Source of the DNA: Sialis fuliginosa
Lineage: Eukaryota; Arthropoda; Insecta; Megaloptera; Sialidae
DNA length: 64,000 nucleotides
NCBI GenBank assembly: GCA_961205875.1
Contig: OY540821.1
Location: 15,934,001-15,998,000, forward strand
Direction: 5' to 3'
The notes below the pieces were generated by a model, which saw nothing but the letters and a program-made list of their open reading frames with translations, did not search any database and was not told where the DNA came from. Position 1 is the first letter of the stretch. The number at the start of each line of letters is the position of its first letter. Made by a program: the position numbers and the translations under genes. Of the stretch, positions 43,477-55,462 are shown one piece after another.

Positions 43477-44743
43477 CTGTAGTTGATATTTTTTACAATT
43501 TCCTATCATAATGCAAATATACAAAGAAAATTGGTGTCCTACTCAATTTAAACTAGTCAGTAATAACTGCACAATCTTTTTATACTGAAAATATTAAGTA
43601 TTTATATAACAGATTGAAAATATATGGGTTTAAATTTTTTGTGAAGCTCTTGTGTATTTTAATTTTAAGATTTTATGTTTATATATTTTTATAACTAAAA
43701 GTTACAAAAATAGATCCATTAGATGTTAGTGCTTTTATAGGAAAAATGATGTGAAATCGAAAAATGATTTTTCATTTTGGTATATTTGTAAATTAATATT
43801 TAAAGGTAAATTGATTTCTGGAAAGTACCTACATTGATATTAAAATTGTCAACAAATAATTTATCCAGATATAATTAGTAGCGTACATTTTTTTGTTGAG
43901 GGTAAGGGGCAAACGATTAAGTTTTGATATATATTTTTTATGGTCTTTAAATATTAAAAAATATTTTATTAAAACTGTCTTAAAACCAGTATAAAAAATA
44001 TTGTAGATCATATTCCTGACATATTTTAGTTGTAATAATAATGACACCTATGCAAATAACTAAAACATTTTGAGTACCATACTTCATCATGTATGAAAAT
44101 GTTACATTATACCAAACAGGGACATCAATTTCCTATCTGTCAAATTCACCTACAATACTTTCATTCATTTGTGTTGGCCGTGGAAAAGTGTGTGAGAGAG
44201 AGGTAGACTAATTATATTACATTTTTTCCTGTCCAAGAAATATGTGTGGAGATTAATCATAGAAGCGACATATTAAACAAAACAATTATATTACAATGTT
44301 CTACTAAATGTGTTACGTTTATTGTAAGACTTCGTCTTAATGAGAAATTTAGTAGTTTATATTGTAAACAACAAATTACTGAATTTGATTAAATATTTTC
44401 GAAATATAATTCAGATATATATATTGAAGATTATTATATAAAGCAAATAACTTTCTTACCAAACAAAGTTTAATTACAAACCTAAGCAAGAAAATTGTCT
44501 GTCTCGTATCATTAAAATATGATGAAAAGAAGAAGGGGTCTTTGCACTCCCCATAGACTTTAAATATACTGTATTTACCTAAAAAATAATATTTGATATT
44601 ATGCACAAAGTATAAATATTTTTAATGTCGACAGCTAATAACTTTATAAATTATTTTAAATTATAATACAAAGGACCCAGTATAAAATCAACGTAAATTA
44701 AGGTATAGTTAAATTGGCTGAAATTGTGACTTATTGATCAAAA
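43477..44743. other. Non-coding AT-rich region
   Basis: Frames of 72 and 76 codons on the minus strand (43829-44047, 44376-44606) are A/T-driven and unremarkable. Confidence 0.4.
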
Positions 44744-45170
44744 GTTTCCATGGGCGCAAGGTCTGATAAAGGACAATTTTTTAGATATTGGGGATCAAAG
44801 GTTATAAATTCAAACACCTGAAAAAAGGAGGGAACAGTCAAATTATCTGACACTAAAGTATGCTGTAAAAAATTCCATGATATGGTTTAATAGAGGCGGA
44901 CTATGGAAAAATAGTGCCCTATTGCAAACCCAGTTAAAAAATCAATACACAATTTTTTTTTAGCAAATTTAATAAATTTATAATGCAGTAATATCTAAAG
45001 ACCTTTTTTTTCCACATTCTTTACACTAAAACTATAATCCTTTCATAATCTACTGTATAGGAAAAAAACTAGAATTAAGTAAAGAAAAAAAATGTATCAA
45101 CATAATAAGTATATATTTAAATGTCTAACTTAAAAAATTGTTCATTTTCAGACCTTATGCCCATGGAAAC
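44744..45170. mobile_element. Probable MITE with GTTTCCATGGGC inverted ends
   Basis: GTTTCCATGGGCGCAAGGTC at left and GACCTTATGCCCATGGAAAC at right are inverted repeats with two mismatches, 427 bp end to end. The inside is A/T-rich without frames. No flanking duplication seen, so boundaries are provisional. Confidence 0.55.
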
Positions 45171-47457
45171 ATTTTTATTTTTCCACAATAATAGGTTCGT
45201 AACTTGATTAAAATGATAGATAAAATAATCTAATAATAATAAATAAAATTTTACTATTCATAAAACATAAAAATTTTTTTCGATACGTATAATAGAAGTT
45301 CGACTGTATACACCACCTTTAACATGGGTCAACAAAAACCAACGTAGCACAGATGGATATATCTACGCAGTTTTTGAACTTGACCATCAATTAAATCGAG
45401 AAGACAACATTGTTTTTATTAAAACAGGGAAAGGCGATAAATTTCTGTAGTTTGATTTAGGGGCGTTTATTAAAACTGAAATTGACAATACATCTTGCGG
45501 TCATTGTCCAAGTTAGCACGTTGTTAAATAATGATTGTTTTTTTTCTATACCAAAGGCGAATCCAGAAGACATACATAAAGAAAATTGGGCAGTTAATAA
45601 CGTTAGAACAAATAATATTATCTCTAGTGTTTTTATTTTTTTGAAAATATTTTCTCGTGAAAAGAAAATTTAACTTAATTTTTTGAGAGATATATTATTT
45701 AAAAGATTAACGAGTACAGTTCGATCCAAAATGATGTTTTTAATTAACCCAATCGTGCCCAGCGTTTTGTTAAGATTTTGCGTTGTTGTAAGATTATTTT
45801 AAACTAAACCCTATCTTATCATAACCAAAGTTTTAAAAAAAGTATTGAATCAATAAAAATTGCAAATAAAATATAAAAATATTTTTTTATTTTTTGATAA
45901 ATGAATTTAATTATAAGGAATAAAATCCTTAGGGTGTCGTTTTGTTTATATAACAATAATTATTGTAATTAAATAGAGTACGGAAACTTTTATATTTTGT
46001 ATTGAAGATAAAACACCTTCTTGCCCACTCTACCCCTACTATTTCTATCCACGTAAAAAACTTTTATAACTGTACATAGCTTTCTTGATATAACTTCAAC
46101 TCTTTGAGAAAATGTAAGCAGAAATCCGTGAAAATTTTCATGAAAATACCTTAAAACTCTATATATATATACTTTTTATTTTTACAGCGTAAAAGTACTC
46201 TTTATACTTCATATAAAATCTCGAGTAAATATTTTAAAATAAAAACATATTTTCAAAGCAAGCATCTCTATCTCAAAAGAAAAAATAAACCAGATGTTAA
46301 AATTCTAGAGCTATTAAAATTAAAAAAGGTATTCAAATAAAATAAACACAAAAAATTCGTCTTCTTTCGGTAAATAAAAAGGTTTCCATGATTGATAAAA
46401 AGAAAATTCATTTTAAGGAGCAGCGTTATTTTATTTTCTAAAAGCAATTTAAATAATGTCTTTCTCTCTCTCCATTTTACACATTTTATTTTCTAATCTT
46501 TTATTATTTCTGTGGAATGCATTAATTAATAAATTTATTAAAATACACATATTATTTAAATACATTATTATTCAGAATGCAATGTTAATAACGGTTTATT
46601 ATACTAAGAAAAGGTTAGAATAAGAATTAGAACTTAAAAAAAATAGAAAAATGAAAGAAAATATAAATTATAGATAATACCTAATAATTAATATATTATA
46701 TTTTTTATTACCTACGCTTTATTACAAAAATATTATAAAATCGAAAGTACAGACATCCGTTTCCGGTTTAGTGATGCTCTTCTAAATAATCTACTGTATA
46801 CAAGAATTTATAGTTTGTAATTTCATGTCAGTAAATTTAATCATTTTGGCAGTATAGCGTTTATAATGTGACAACAGACAGATAGACATTGAGTTAATGG
46901 TTGTACTCGAATCATGATTATTTAGGAATTATTCTGAAAATGTATAATTCCGTTAAAATCTTAAATTGTTCATATTTCATGTATGCATAAAAAAAGTAAA
47001 AAACTATCAAATCACTGTCAAATAAATAACAAAAAATATATCGTTTTGAAAATGTAATTTCGTAGAAATTCTTGTAAAATATGTACAATGTTATTTTACA
47101 TATAACTAGTGATAAATAACCTGTTTTATAACGGGTATGTCTCATTTATTGTTCAAAATAATAAAATGTCAAACACAATGAGAGTGAAAATCCCAGATCA
47201 TAAATTTTCCCTGGTTTTCTACTTGAAAAGCATGTATTTTTCTTAAACGATACAAGAAAATCTTTTGAGGCAATTTATTTTTTACCTATAAGATCGGATA
47301 AGAGACATTGCTATATTGATATTAAATTTATAATGAAAACATAATATTTTTCTTCTTAAACACCATCTTTATAGGGCTTATAAGCTCTCAGTTTTATACT
47401 AACCTTTCCCTCTATCCCCATCCCAAAAGAAACTTATACAAATATTAATAATATAAT
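45171..47457. other. Long non-coding AT-rich stretch
   Basis: Frames of 63 and 75 codons (45482-45673 plus; 46918-47145 minus) have no recognisable features. 46080-46160 reads like an old transposon end ('cttcaactctttgagaaaat'), without a partner. Confidence 0.4.
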
Positions 47458-47465
47458 ATAATAAT

Positions 47466-47708
47466 TAAAGATTGGACAAATAGTTTTTCAACTATTGCGT
47501 AAAAATGCATTTATTGTAATTTTTATTACATATCTCCACCGTTTTCAGAAAACTGGTTTGATTGAACACAATTTGAAATCAACTATTTGCAACTACCTTT
47601 CCAACTATTTTAAAACTATTTGCGACACTTTTTATTGCTTCGTTTGCACTAATTATTATTAAATCGTAAAAAAAACTATTTTCCGAAAAATTTTTTTTCC
47701 AATCTCTA
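47466..47708. mobile_element. hAT-type MITE, TAGAGATTGG family, copy 2
   Basis: Ends TAAAGATTGGACAAATAGTT and 'tttccaatctcta'. Identical octamers ataataat flank it (47458-47465 and 47709-47716). Collinear with 21264-21519 ('ctattgcgtaaaaatgcatt', 'ctccaccgttttcagaaaac') but with an extra 'caactacctttccaact' and deletions near the right end. Confidence 0.9.
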
Positions 47709-47720
47709 ATAATAATAAAA

Positions 47721-47885
47721 CGGCCAAGTGCGTGTTGGGCACGCACATGATAGGGTTCCGTAGTCATTCTCACTACGATTTATAAAAAAAAGAGTTATTT
47801 AAATTTTTTTTTAAATCATATAAACCTCGTCGGTATACCAAATGTCATCTGAATCGGAGGGGGTTCCTAGTTTTTTACGGAACCC
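47721..47885 (+). repeat. CGGCCAAGTGCG-type repeat, short copy
   Basis: Begins CGGCCAAGTGCGTGTTGGGC, with a 7-bp hairpin GTGCGTG/CACGCAC, and ends 'ttacggaaccc'. TAAAA lies before it (47716-47720) and TTAAAA after it. The 64-codon minus-strand frame (47579-47773) spans its junction with the hAT MITE and is an artefact. Related copies: 49912-50382 (minus, long) and 56287-56345. Confidence 0.75.
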
Positions 47886-48440
47886 TTAAAATAGGAATAA
47901 TAGCAATTAAAATACATGATTAATTTTTTTTATTTAATAAGGGAATATCCATTAATAATGTTGGGCTTAGAGGTGTGTGTGGGGGAGGAGGGGGGGGGGG
48001 GTGGGCTTAGAGCGTTGTTGTTGAATTTGCTTTTTCATATAATAAGTAAATTATTTTACATATTCCTATATAAAAAAAACCTTACGTAAGGAAAAAGGTT
48101 AGGGGAAGGGGGGGGGGGGTGTGTTAAATTTTGCAAATCACCGTACGTAATTAATGGACTTACAAGGTTTTAAATTTTAACATGTGCAAATCTGCCAACG
48201 ATTTAATGTTTATTTGCCCGTTGGTCAAATCAAGCTCGTAGATTCTAGATAGTTAAACGAAAGGATGTTATTTATGTTCTCTGGGTTCATTGAATATAAG
48301 CCTACCTACATCTTATTATGGATTACCCGACTACACATGGAAAGTTTGCGGTCAAGTGTAATGTTTATATGTATATATGTTTGTATCCCTGTAACTCCAA
48401 AACGGTTAAACCGAGATTTAAAAAATGAGGTGCTAAAATA
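47886..48440. other. Non-coding region with two G12 runs
   Basis: G12 at 47990-48001 and at 48108-48119. A 12-bp palindrome CCTTACGTAAGG at 48080-48091 precedes the second, followed by 'aaatcaccgtacgtaatta'; this looks like a decayed transposon end. A 64-codon frame (48265-48459) is not a gene. Confidence 0.45.
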
Positions 48441-48448
48441 CTTATCTG

Positions 48449-48822
48449 CAGTGGCGTAGATAGCTTTTTGCGATGTGGGGGGGGATATGACTTAGTATTT
48501 AATCTCATATTTTTGGTTCAGGGACCCTCAATACGTGTAATTCCGTTAAAATCTCGAGTTCGATTTTTTTCATGATTACTATACTTTATTATACAGTACA
48601 TTTCATGTATGTATAATAAAAAAAATAAAAAAAAACGTTTAAAAAAATTAATTTGCCTTTTTAAAGCCGTATAAAAAGCTGAAATTAAATTCTAAAATTC
48701 TAAAATAGTTGATTTTGTTTATACTAGAAGAGTTTAAAAAAATGTCTTTGAGTTTTCTCATGAAGTAGACTCATGAAGGGGGATTGATCCCCTTGATCCC
48801 CCTCCCCCTATATACGCCACTG
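48449..48822. mobile_element. hAT-type MITE, CAGTGGCGTA ends
   Basis: CAGTGGCGTAGATAG at left and TATATACGCCACTG at right are inverted. The flanking octamers cttatctg (48441-48448) and tttatctg (48823-48830) differ at one base. 374 bp. G-rich just inside the left end and C-rich just inside the right end, so the ends can pair further. A similar terminus occurs in the Foldback spacer at 31215. Confidence 0.88.
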
Positions 48823-48830
48823 TTTATCTG

Positions 48831-49906
48831 AATCACACAAGGGATGAAAAATGGCCGACTTGTTTAGAGTACAAAAACGAGTAAGTACTAACTTTTCAAT
48901 GTTTAAGAATATTTTAGATTGTAGAATTGAATTTCAAAAACATACCTCCACCATTTCCCCCCACTTACCCTATTTATTTTGAAGAATAACTCCCTACAGG
49001 CATTTTTTATATGTATATTACGTATATGGTGTCATAGTTATTTACCAATTTCGTTTAGAAATGGAAAAATGTATCATCTATATATCTATATCGAAAAATG
49101 TACTAATGTTAGGTACCTCAACATAGTCCAAAAAAAATCAAGATTAAGTTGGCTCAAATGGGACAGTTATATTTCGACTATGTATATTTTAAATATGTCT
49201 AAAGTGCAATCTCACAATGCTGTTTTGAGATCAATAACAGAACTCATTTAGCACAAATCAATAAAATTTTATACAATCAAGATATTTTGTCGAACGACTA
49301 CAATTTCTATAGCCTACTAATGTGTTTTTAATTGACGCGAGGACTTTTATCGGTATTTTTATTTGTCACTCATCAAGAAGAATGGAACAGATTGTTTATT
49401 ACAGCAGTTCTCAACTTATGAACACGTACTATGGATTATGATTTACAACTTGTGTAAAAAAATTAACAGTAGATCTAGGACGTTATTTAAAACAAAAAAA
49501 TTTATATAAACATGTATTCGGAAATTCTTCGTGAGGGAGCTACAGCTTAAAAAAAATTGAAATCGAATTGAGTTTTTTTTACCTGTAATTAGAAAAATCA
49601 ATTAATATTTTTCTCCTTCCAGAAATAATCGCATCGCTTCCTCCTATTGCTTGTATATGGTGAGGAAGCAATTTAGTGGTTTTAAAAGGCCTTAAGCAAT
49701 TTGAATTGTTGAAATAGATGTAAGTCTACAGAAATTGTTAATATATTGTAATTGTTGTGTTATCGATTTTTGTATATCTTGTTTTAATAATATTATTAAA
49801 GTATAATATAATGTTTAATCATTAAAAGACAAATAGAACCAAATCGTAAATAATATTGAACAACTTTTTTTTGAATCGTTCAAAAGCTAAGGTGAGTAAA
49901 TCACAT
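48831..49906. other. Non-coding region
   Basis: The 90-codon frame at 48979-49251 has no family resemblance and ordinary A/T-driven composition. No repeats recognised. Confidence 0.4.
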
Positions 49907-49911
49907 TTTTA

Positions 49912-50382
49912 GGGTTCCGTAGAAAACTAGGAATTTTTATAGTTTTACTCTTTTTTACCTATTAAGATGAAATTTGGTATACGGACGTACATAACCCAAA
50001 AACATAAATGATAAGATTTTTGAAAAAAATAAATAATTTTTTTTGGACTCCTCTCCCATAAACTACATTTTTTCACTTACCCCATTGAGTGCTATTTCCT
50101 AAAATGTTACAAAAAATGTTATATGACCTTTTGATTTTAATCCTTATATTTGCTTTTCAATGACGTTATCAGAGCGTTCCCCCCTCTCATTTCTAAACTA
50201 TCGATGCAATAAAAATCTGTACTTTCAATGAAAATTATAACAAACACTGTAATAAAATTAGTTTAGAGATTACATCTTTCGCCAAGATGAAAAATTTCTT
50301 GATACGTATATATGAAGTCGAGAATGCTAGTGAAAACGGTTACGGAACCCTATCATGTGCGTGCCCAACACGCACTTGGCCG
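49912..50382 (-). repeat. CGGCCAAGTGCG-type repeat, long copy
   Basis: Inverse of the family at 47721: starts GGGTTCCGTAGAAAACTAGG, ends 'acacgcacttggccg', with TTTTA on both sides (49907-49911 and 50383-50387). About 470 bp against 165 bp in the other copy. A 5-bp A/T duplication at both loci would fit target-primed or transposon insertion. The 99-codon frame at 50312-50611 begins inside it and is not a gene. Confidence 0.75.
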
Positions 50383-50387
50383 TTTTA

Positions 50388-51540
50388 TTTCTGTCTATCA
50401 TTTAGATACGCTAGTTTTACAATGGCTGAAATGTAACATAACATTAATCTTCGAAGCAATGAGAAAATATTTTTATATTATACGGTCTGACAAATATAAC
50501 GAAATATGCAACGACATAAAAATAAAACTACGAACTAAAAATTTGTCTAGGGATATTTTGAAATGCTTATATTATGCACCATTCATTTATTACTTTCAAA
50601 AGTGTTATTAAAGCGTTGTTTGTCCCACATACAAGTGGAAACGACTTGTTTTGTATTCGAGGAAATGCATTTTGTTCAGTTCTTCTTTTTTAACAGGAAA
50701 ACGCGCGGGAATTTTTTACTCTACATTTTATGTGGAAAAACTTTTACGCAATATTGTTAGGGATATTTTTCTACGACAGTTATGAAGTAAAGAAAAAACT
50801 TTTCGCCGCTGCATTTTCCGATGTTAATATGGCATTACCCAAAAAATACACTTGGAAAAAGTTGTACGGCAGGGATAAAAGTATATGACCTAATATGTAT
50901 GGTTTACTTTGAATGGAAAAGTTTTAAAATGTTTTTAATAGCTAGAATACCTAAATATATATAAAATAAGTTAACAATTCAGAAGTGAAAATGGCTAATT
51001 TCACAGCATATCAAAGCGAAAAAATAAATGTATGTATTTTTTTTACATATTGTTTGTTTATTGTTATTGTCCGACCCCTAATATAATTATTGTCTATGCG
51101 CGTGAGGGGAAAAACTAGGAGTGGGAAAAATATAAGGAGACTGTATTAACGTTTGGTTGCCCTAACCAGTGGACAATAATTGTATTGTGTAATTTGTACT
51201 ATGTTTCTAAAATCTATATTCGTAAGTGTGTTTCAAATGTATTTCGTAATTAAACGAACGTAATTTAATACTAATTCCTCTAAAATAAACATATGCATAC
51301 GTATCTACATAAAACATATGGTTTTTGTTAGAAAATAGTTTCATTGCAAAATCAAAATATTAGGTTTAAGAAAATACTCATTTTGAAACTTAATTTTTTT
51401 AGAGTTACATAAGTAAAGGGTTACACAGTGTGGCCTTCGCTGTCATTTTTTAGTATTTAAAATGTATATATCTTGGTAGAGAATGTAAGATCTAATAAGG
51501 AATTGCTCGGAGTTTTTTTTCATTGAATATCCAATAATTT
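50388..51540. other. Non-coding region
   Basis: No repeats recognised. 65-codon frame at 50563-50760 without features. Confidence 0.4.
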
Positions 51541-52050
51541 CCAACTGTCTTTTTCAATTCAAAGCATTCAATGCTTCTCGGTTTCTGGGTTGGAGCTTTC
51601 AATACCACGCACAAAAAATAAACTGAACTACAGCCTATTTACTCTCTGACAACCGTGACAAAGGCTGTAAGAAAATTTACCACCATTGCGCAAAATATTC
51701 TCAATGGAAAGCGAGTTATTCAACCAATGTTCAACAAATGCTGTGGACGAGACGGGGGTTATATTCTGGACCACATGTTTTACAACATCCTGTTTGAGAG
51801 AAAGTGGATGTGAGTGAGATGTCTACACTCACACACACACACAGACACATATACACGTTTACGCTTGCCGGCTGTCAGTGATAATAACGTGAACGAATGG
51901 TGGCCGATATTTTTCAAACCTCAATTAGTGTCTGTATTTCAGAAAAAAGAGCGAGGAAGAGGGAAATATAATGATAATGCTGTTGAGTTAAAAAGTGATA
52001 AAGAGGAATATATACAGAATATATGTGTTTCTGTGAAAGAAAACTAGGGG
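51541..52050 (+). other. GC-richer, apparently non-repetitive segment; exon possible
   Basis: Composition rises ('tggacgagacgggggttata', 'acgcttgccggctgtcagtg') and no partner is found in the window. A frame of 77 codons (51814-52047) contains the acceptor-like 'tctgtatttcag' at about 51929-51940, followed by a Lys/Glu-rich stretch (KKERGRGKYND, KSDKEEY). An (AC)n run sits at its start (51828-51842). This is the best place in the window for a host exon or UTR, but nothing is recognisable. Confidence 0.25.
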
Positions 52051-52140
52051 GAAAGAGAAATTGAACATTTTTAAAATATGTGTTTCTAGATACTGTATAT
52101 TATATAACTACTCACGAAATAGTAATTTGATTAAAGTACA
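52051..52140. other. Short non-coding spacer
   Basis: No feature. Confidence 0.4.
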
Positions 52141-52217
52141 CAGGGCCGGTTTAAGGTATTTGAGGAAATGAAAAGGCTGAACACTTGGGGGAGGGGGGAG
52201 GAATATTGTATATATGT
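52141..52217 (+). mobile_element. hAT left terminus fragment (CAGGGCCGGTTTAAGG)
   Basis: Similar to the terminus of the element at 6427. It is cut off by the palindromic element that begins at 52218. Confidence 0.5.
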
Positions 52218-53320
52218 CAGGGACGAGGCGTGAAATTTTTAATAAGGGAAGCATATTTTGTCAATCCTCCCCTCCTATTAACAAAAAAACTAGTTATGAA
52301 ACAGCTTAAATTAAAGCTTTTACTTTTTTAAATTCTTATATAAATATTTATACAGTGATTAAATGATTCTACGTCTTATTTTCATGTATTTTAGTCGATA
52401 TTTGTACGACGAGTTGAAGTTTACTGCAGGAAATTTCACTAAAAAATTTAGAATTTTTCATTTCGTTAAAAGTATGTTTATTGTATAGAAAATGACGTGA
52501 AAAGTTGAACTGTTCAAACCGCAGGTCTGTATCTCAAACCGTTCTCGAGATATAGCCTCTCAAAGTTTTAGTTTTTTCAAATTTTTGGAGAAAAAAGGCC
52601 ATAACTTTTGAACGTGTGGTCGGAATTGATTTTAGTTGACGGATTTGGAATCAGCGTGTCAAAATCTATATAATGACATGTATAATACCTTGAAACTCGG
52701 AAAAAAAATTTTCGCGAAAAATCGAAAAAATTCAAAGGGGTATACCTTAAAAAAATGTCGATTTTTCACAAAATTTTTTTTTTCGAGTTTTAAAGTATTA
52801 TACATGTCATTATATAGATTTTGACACGCTGATTTCAAATCCGTCAACTAAAATCAATTCCGACCACACGTTCAAAAGTTACGGCCTTTTTTCTCCAAAA
52901 ATTTGAAAAAACTAAAACTTTGAGAGGCTATATCTCGAGAACGGTTTGAGATACAGACCTGCGGTTTGAACAGTTCAACTTTTCACGTCATTTTCTATAC
53001 AATAAACATTTAAAACTTTTAACGAAATGAAAAATTCTAAATTTTTTAGTGAAATTTCCTGCAGTAAACTTCAACTCGTCGTACAAATATCGACTAAAAT
53101 ACATGAAAATAAGACGTAGAGGTATTATAGTTTTATAACTGAGCGTGTAAATTAAATATTAAATGCTATTTTAGATTAAAATATTTGAGTTGCGCATAAA
53201 GACAAATATTCTAATAATATTTTTAAATTATTTATTAACTGAAAACACAGATTTGTATTAATTTACCTATAAAGTAAGGGAAGCACTGCTTCCCCTGCTA
53301 CCATGGACGCTTCGCCACTG
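52218..53320. mobile_element. Palindromic element, copy 2 (complete, hAT-like ends)
   Basis: 1,103 bp. Ends CAGGGACGAGGCGTG and 'gacgcttcgccactg' are imperfect inverts of hAT type; flanking octamers atatatgt and atatagaa agree at only five positions. Inside, two arms of about 430 bp (52290-52722 and 52756-53180) are reverse complements around a ~30-base loop, with shared blocks as in the 27-kb copy. Mirror-image 62-codon frames on both strands arise from the palindrome. 'aagggaagca' blocks lie near both ends. Confidence 0.82.
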
Positions 53321-53394
53321 ATATAGAAGTATATAACTAGTAGATGAATTTATTTGTATGATAAAAAATTAAAAAAAAGAATTTTTTGGACTCC

Positions 53395-53514
53395 CATAAA
53401 CTTAAAAGTGAGATAGATTTATTCCAAACTACACACCATCTCTTTCTCACTTTTTGAACAGAAGTTACACCATTGTGTTAATACAGAATGCACTGTCCAT
53501 TCTCTATGTCTATG
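53395..53514. mobile_element. CATAGACATAGA-type MITE, right end only
   Basis: 'attgtgttaatacagaatgc' and 'tctctatgtctatg' match the right part of 10043-10260; 'tctcac' and 'gagatag' words of the interior are also present. The left terminus is missing. Confidence 0.75.
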
Positions 53515-54453
53515 GTAACGACACTGTTTAGTGACCGCTTGTATTATAATTAGATCAACTGCAGATAATCACACAATAAAAACTGACTGACAATGAGTGA
53601 AGTTTGTTGTCGCCTGCTAGATGTTATTTAAATTATCCACCTACTTCAAGCCACTTTTTAGTGACTCGTTTGAATTGAGCTTAAGATTTTTTATTACAAA
53701 TTATACTCGATTTTTTTTAAATACTTTTTAAGGAAGTTACTTAAAATACTCAGTGAAAGTTTGCATGCATTTACAACTCAACTGTTTAACATAACTACAT
53801 TAATATTTAATAAAACCAACTAACTTAGAGTTATTACGATATATACATATGTATAAAACATAAGTTAATATATGTAATAATGCATTCCACAGTTTAGAGA
53901 GCTTTTAAAAGCGCATAAAGTTCTGATATGAAAAGCTTTTACTTGTGCAATAACTACGGCTGTAAAGCTTCCAGAGTTATTACAGAACTCAGCAAGTTTC
54001 ATAGCAATTTGTGAAGTTACAGTATTTACATATACATACTTTCTTTATTACTTTTTGAAATCACTGAAAACACTGGAGTAGGTATGTATATAATTATAAA
54101 ATATGTACATTTCAGAATTTAATTTATAACTTCATGAAAGACATCTTGAAATGAGTCGTTTAAATGCTGATACGTCTCGTTGATTATCTAATTTATGCAC
54201 CTGCAATTACATAGATTAATACGAGACTTTGCTAATATACCAGGTGGTTTAAAAAGACATCATATTTTTTTTATGACATAGTACTTAGTGATTACTCTCT
54301 TAGAATTCTGACTGTTTTTTTCTGGTGTTAAGATACTGGCATTAGTGCAAAAAATACCGGTATTTATAATAATTAGTATAAAACTTGTTTGAGGAACATA
54401 CACTAAAAATAAAAAAATATATTCATTCCCTAGAAATATTTTATTCTGTTTTA
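53515..54453. other. Non-coding AT-rich region
   Basis: No gene or repeat recognised. Confidence 0.4.
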
Positions 54454-55157
54454 TATTTATAAATATCGGTATGGAGAACCATACATGACTTATAAATAAT
54501 TTTTAATATATGAAAAATTTCAATGGGATTTGTCAGAAATAAAACTCACCTTTGTATTATAAATATTAGTTTTCTAATGTCCTAATGTCAAAAACATAAT
54601 ACACATTCGTAGAATAACTAATTTGACAATTTGAATTAAGTTACATTTGTTTTCAAGGCAATTGAATTAATGACGTATTAATTAGTATTTAAAATTCAAA
54701 TTTTGAGGGTGTTTTTCACCCTTTCAATGGCTGTTTAGGCATGTACAAATAATAAATGTCCCTTAGATTCAATTGAACTGTAAATGTACCTAATCTTATC
54801 AAAATTATTTATAAATATCGGTATGGAGAACCATACATGACTTATAAATAATTTTTAATATATGAAAAATTTCAATGGGATTTGTCAGAAATAAAACTCA
54901 CCTTTGTATTATAAATATTAGTTTTCTAATGTCCTAATGTCAAAAACATAATACACATTCGTAGAATAACTAATTTGACAATTTGAATTAAGTTACATTT
55001 GTTTTCAAGGCAATTGAATTAATGACGTATTAATTAGTATTTAAAATTCAAATTTTGAGGGTGTTTTTCACCCTTTCAATGGCTGTTTAGGCATGTACAA
55101 ATAATAAATGTCCCTTAGATTCAATTGAACTGTAAATGTACCTAATCTTATCAAAAT
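54454..55157 (+). repeat. Exact 352-bp tandem duplication within repeat D
   Basis: 54454-54805 and 54806-55157 are identical by eye, with a 3-bp overlap (tta) at the junctions. The unit runs from 'aaatatcggtatggagaacc' to 'gtacctaatcttatcaaaat' and is the 5' part of repeat D, present once at 36300-36625. A very recent duplication, or an assembly error. Confidence 0.92.
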
Positions 55158-55462
55158 TAGTAAGATAATACTTTTTAGACGAAAAAAGTTACAAAATTTC
55201 GAATATTTCCAAAACCCCTTATCCGATTAGCACCAAAATCAATAGGTCTGGAGTACTCACTGAGACAAACATTTTCTCCAAAAATAATTCAGATCGGTGC
55301 ATTTTTACAGTAGTTATCGTGAACGAAAAAAAATTCTACATCCTGACACACAGACACACGCACAGCCGCCATGCGGAAATTAACTTTTCTTTACGTTTTG
55401 AAGTTAGTACAATCAGAATTTGTGTATTACAATACTTCCATTTCTTTCAGGACATGGAAGTA
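55158..55462 (+). repeat. Dispersed repeat D, 3' part
   Basis: Continues the family after the duplication: 'accccttatccgattagcac', 'cacacgcacagccgccatgc' and the tail 'acttccatttctttcagg'/'catggaagta', forming an 8-bp hairpin. Confidence 0.85.

Noticed and set aside
50312..50611. 99-codon frame starting with TEPYHVRAQHALGRF-like residues, also present in reverse at 47579-47773
   Set aside because: The shared peptide is encoded by the CGGCCAAGTGCG repeat in two insertions; the remainder is unrelated flanking DNA.
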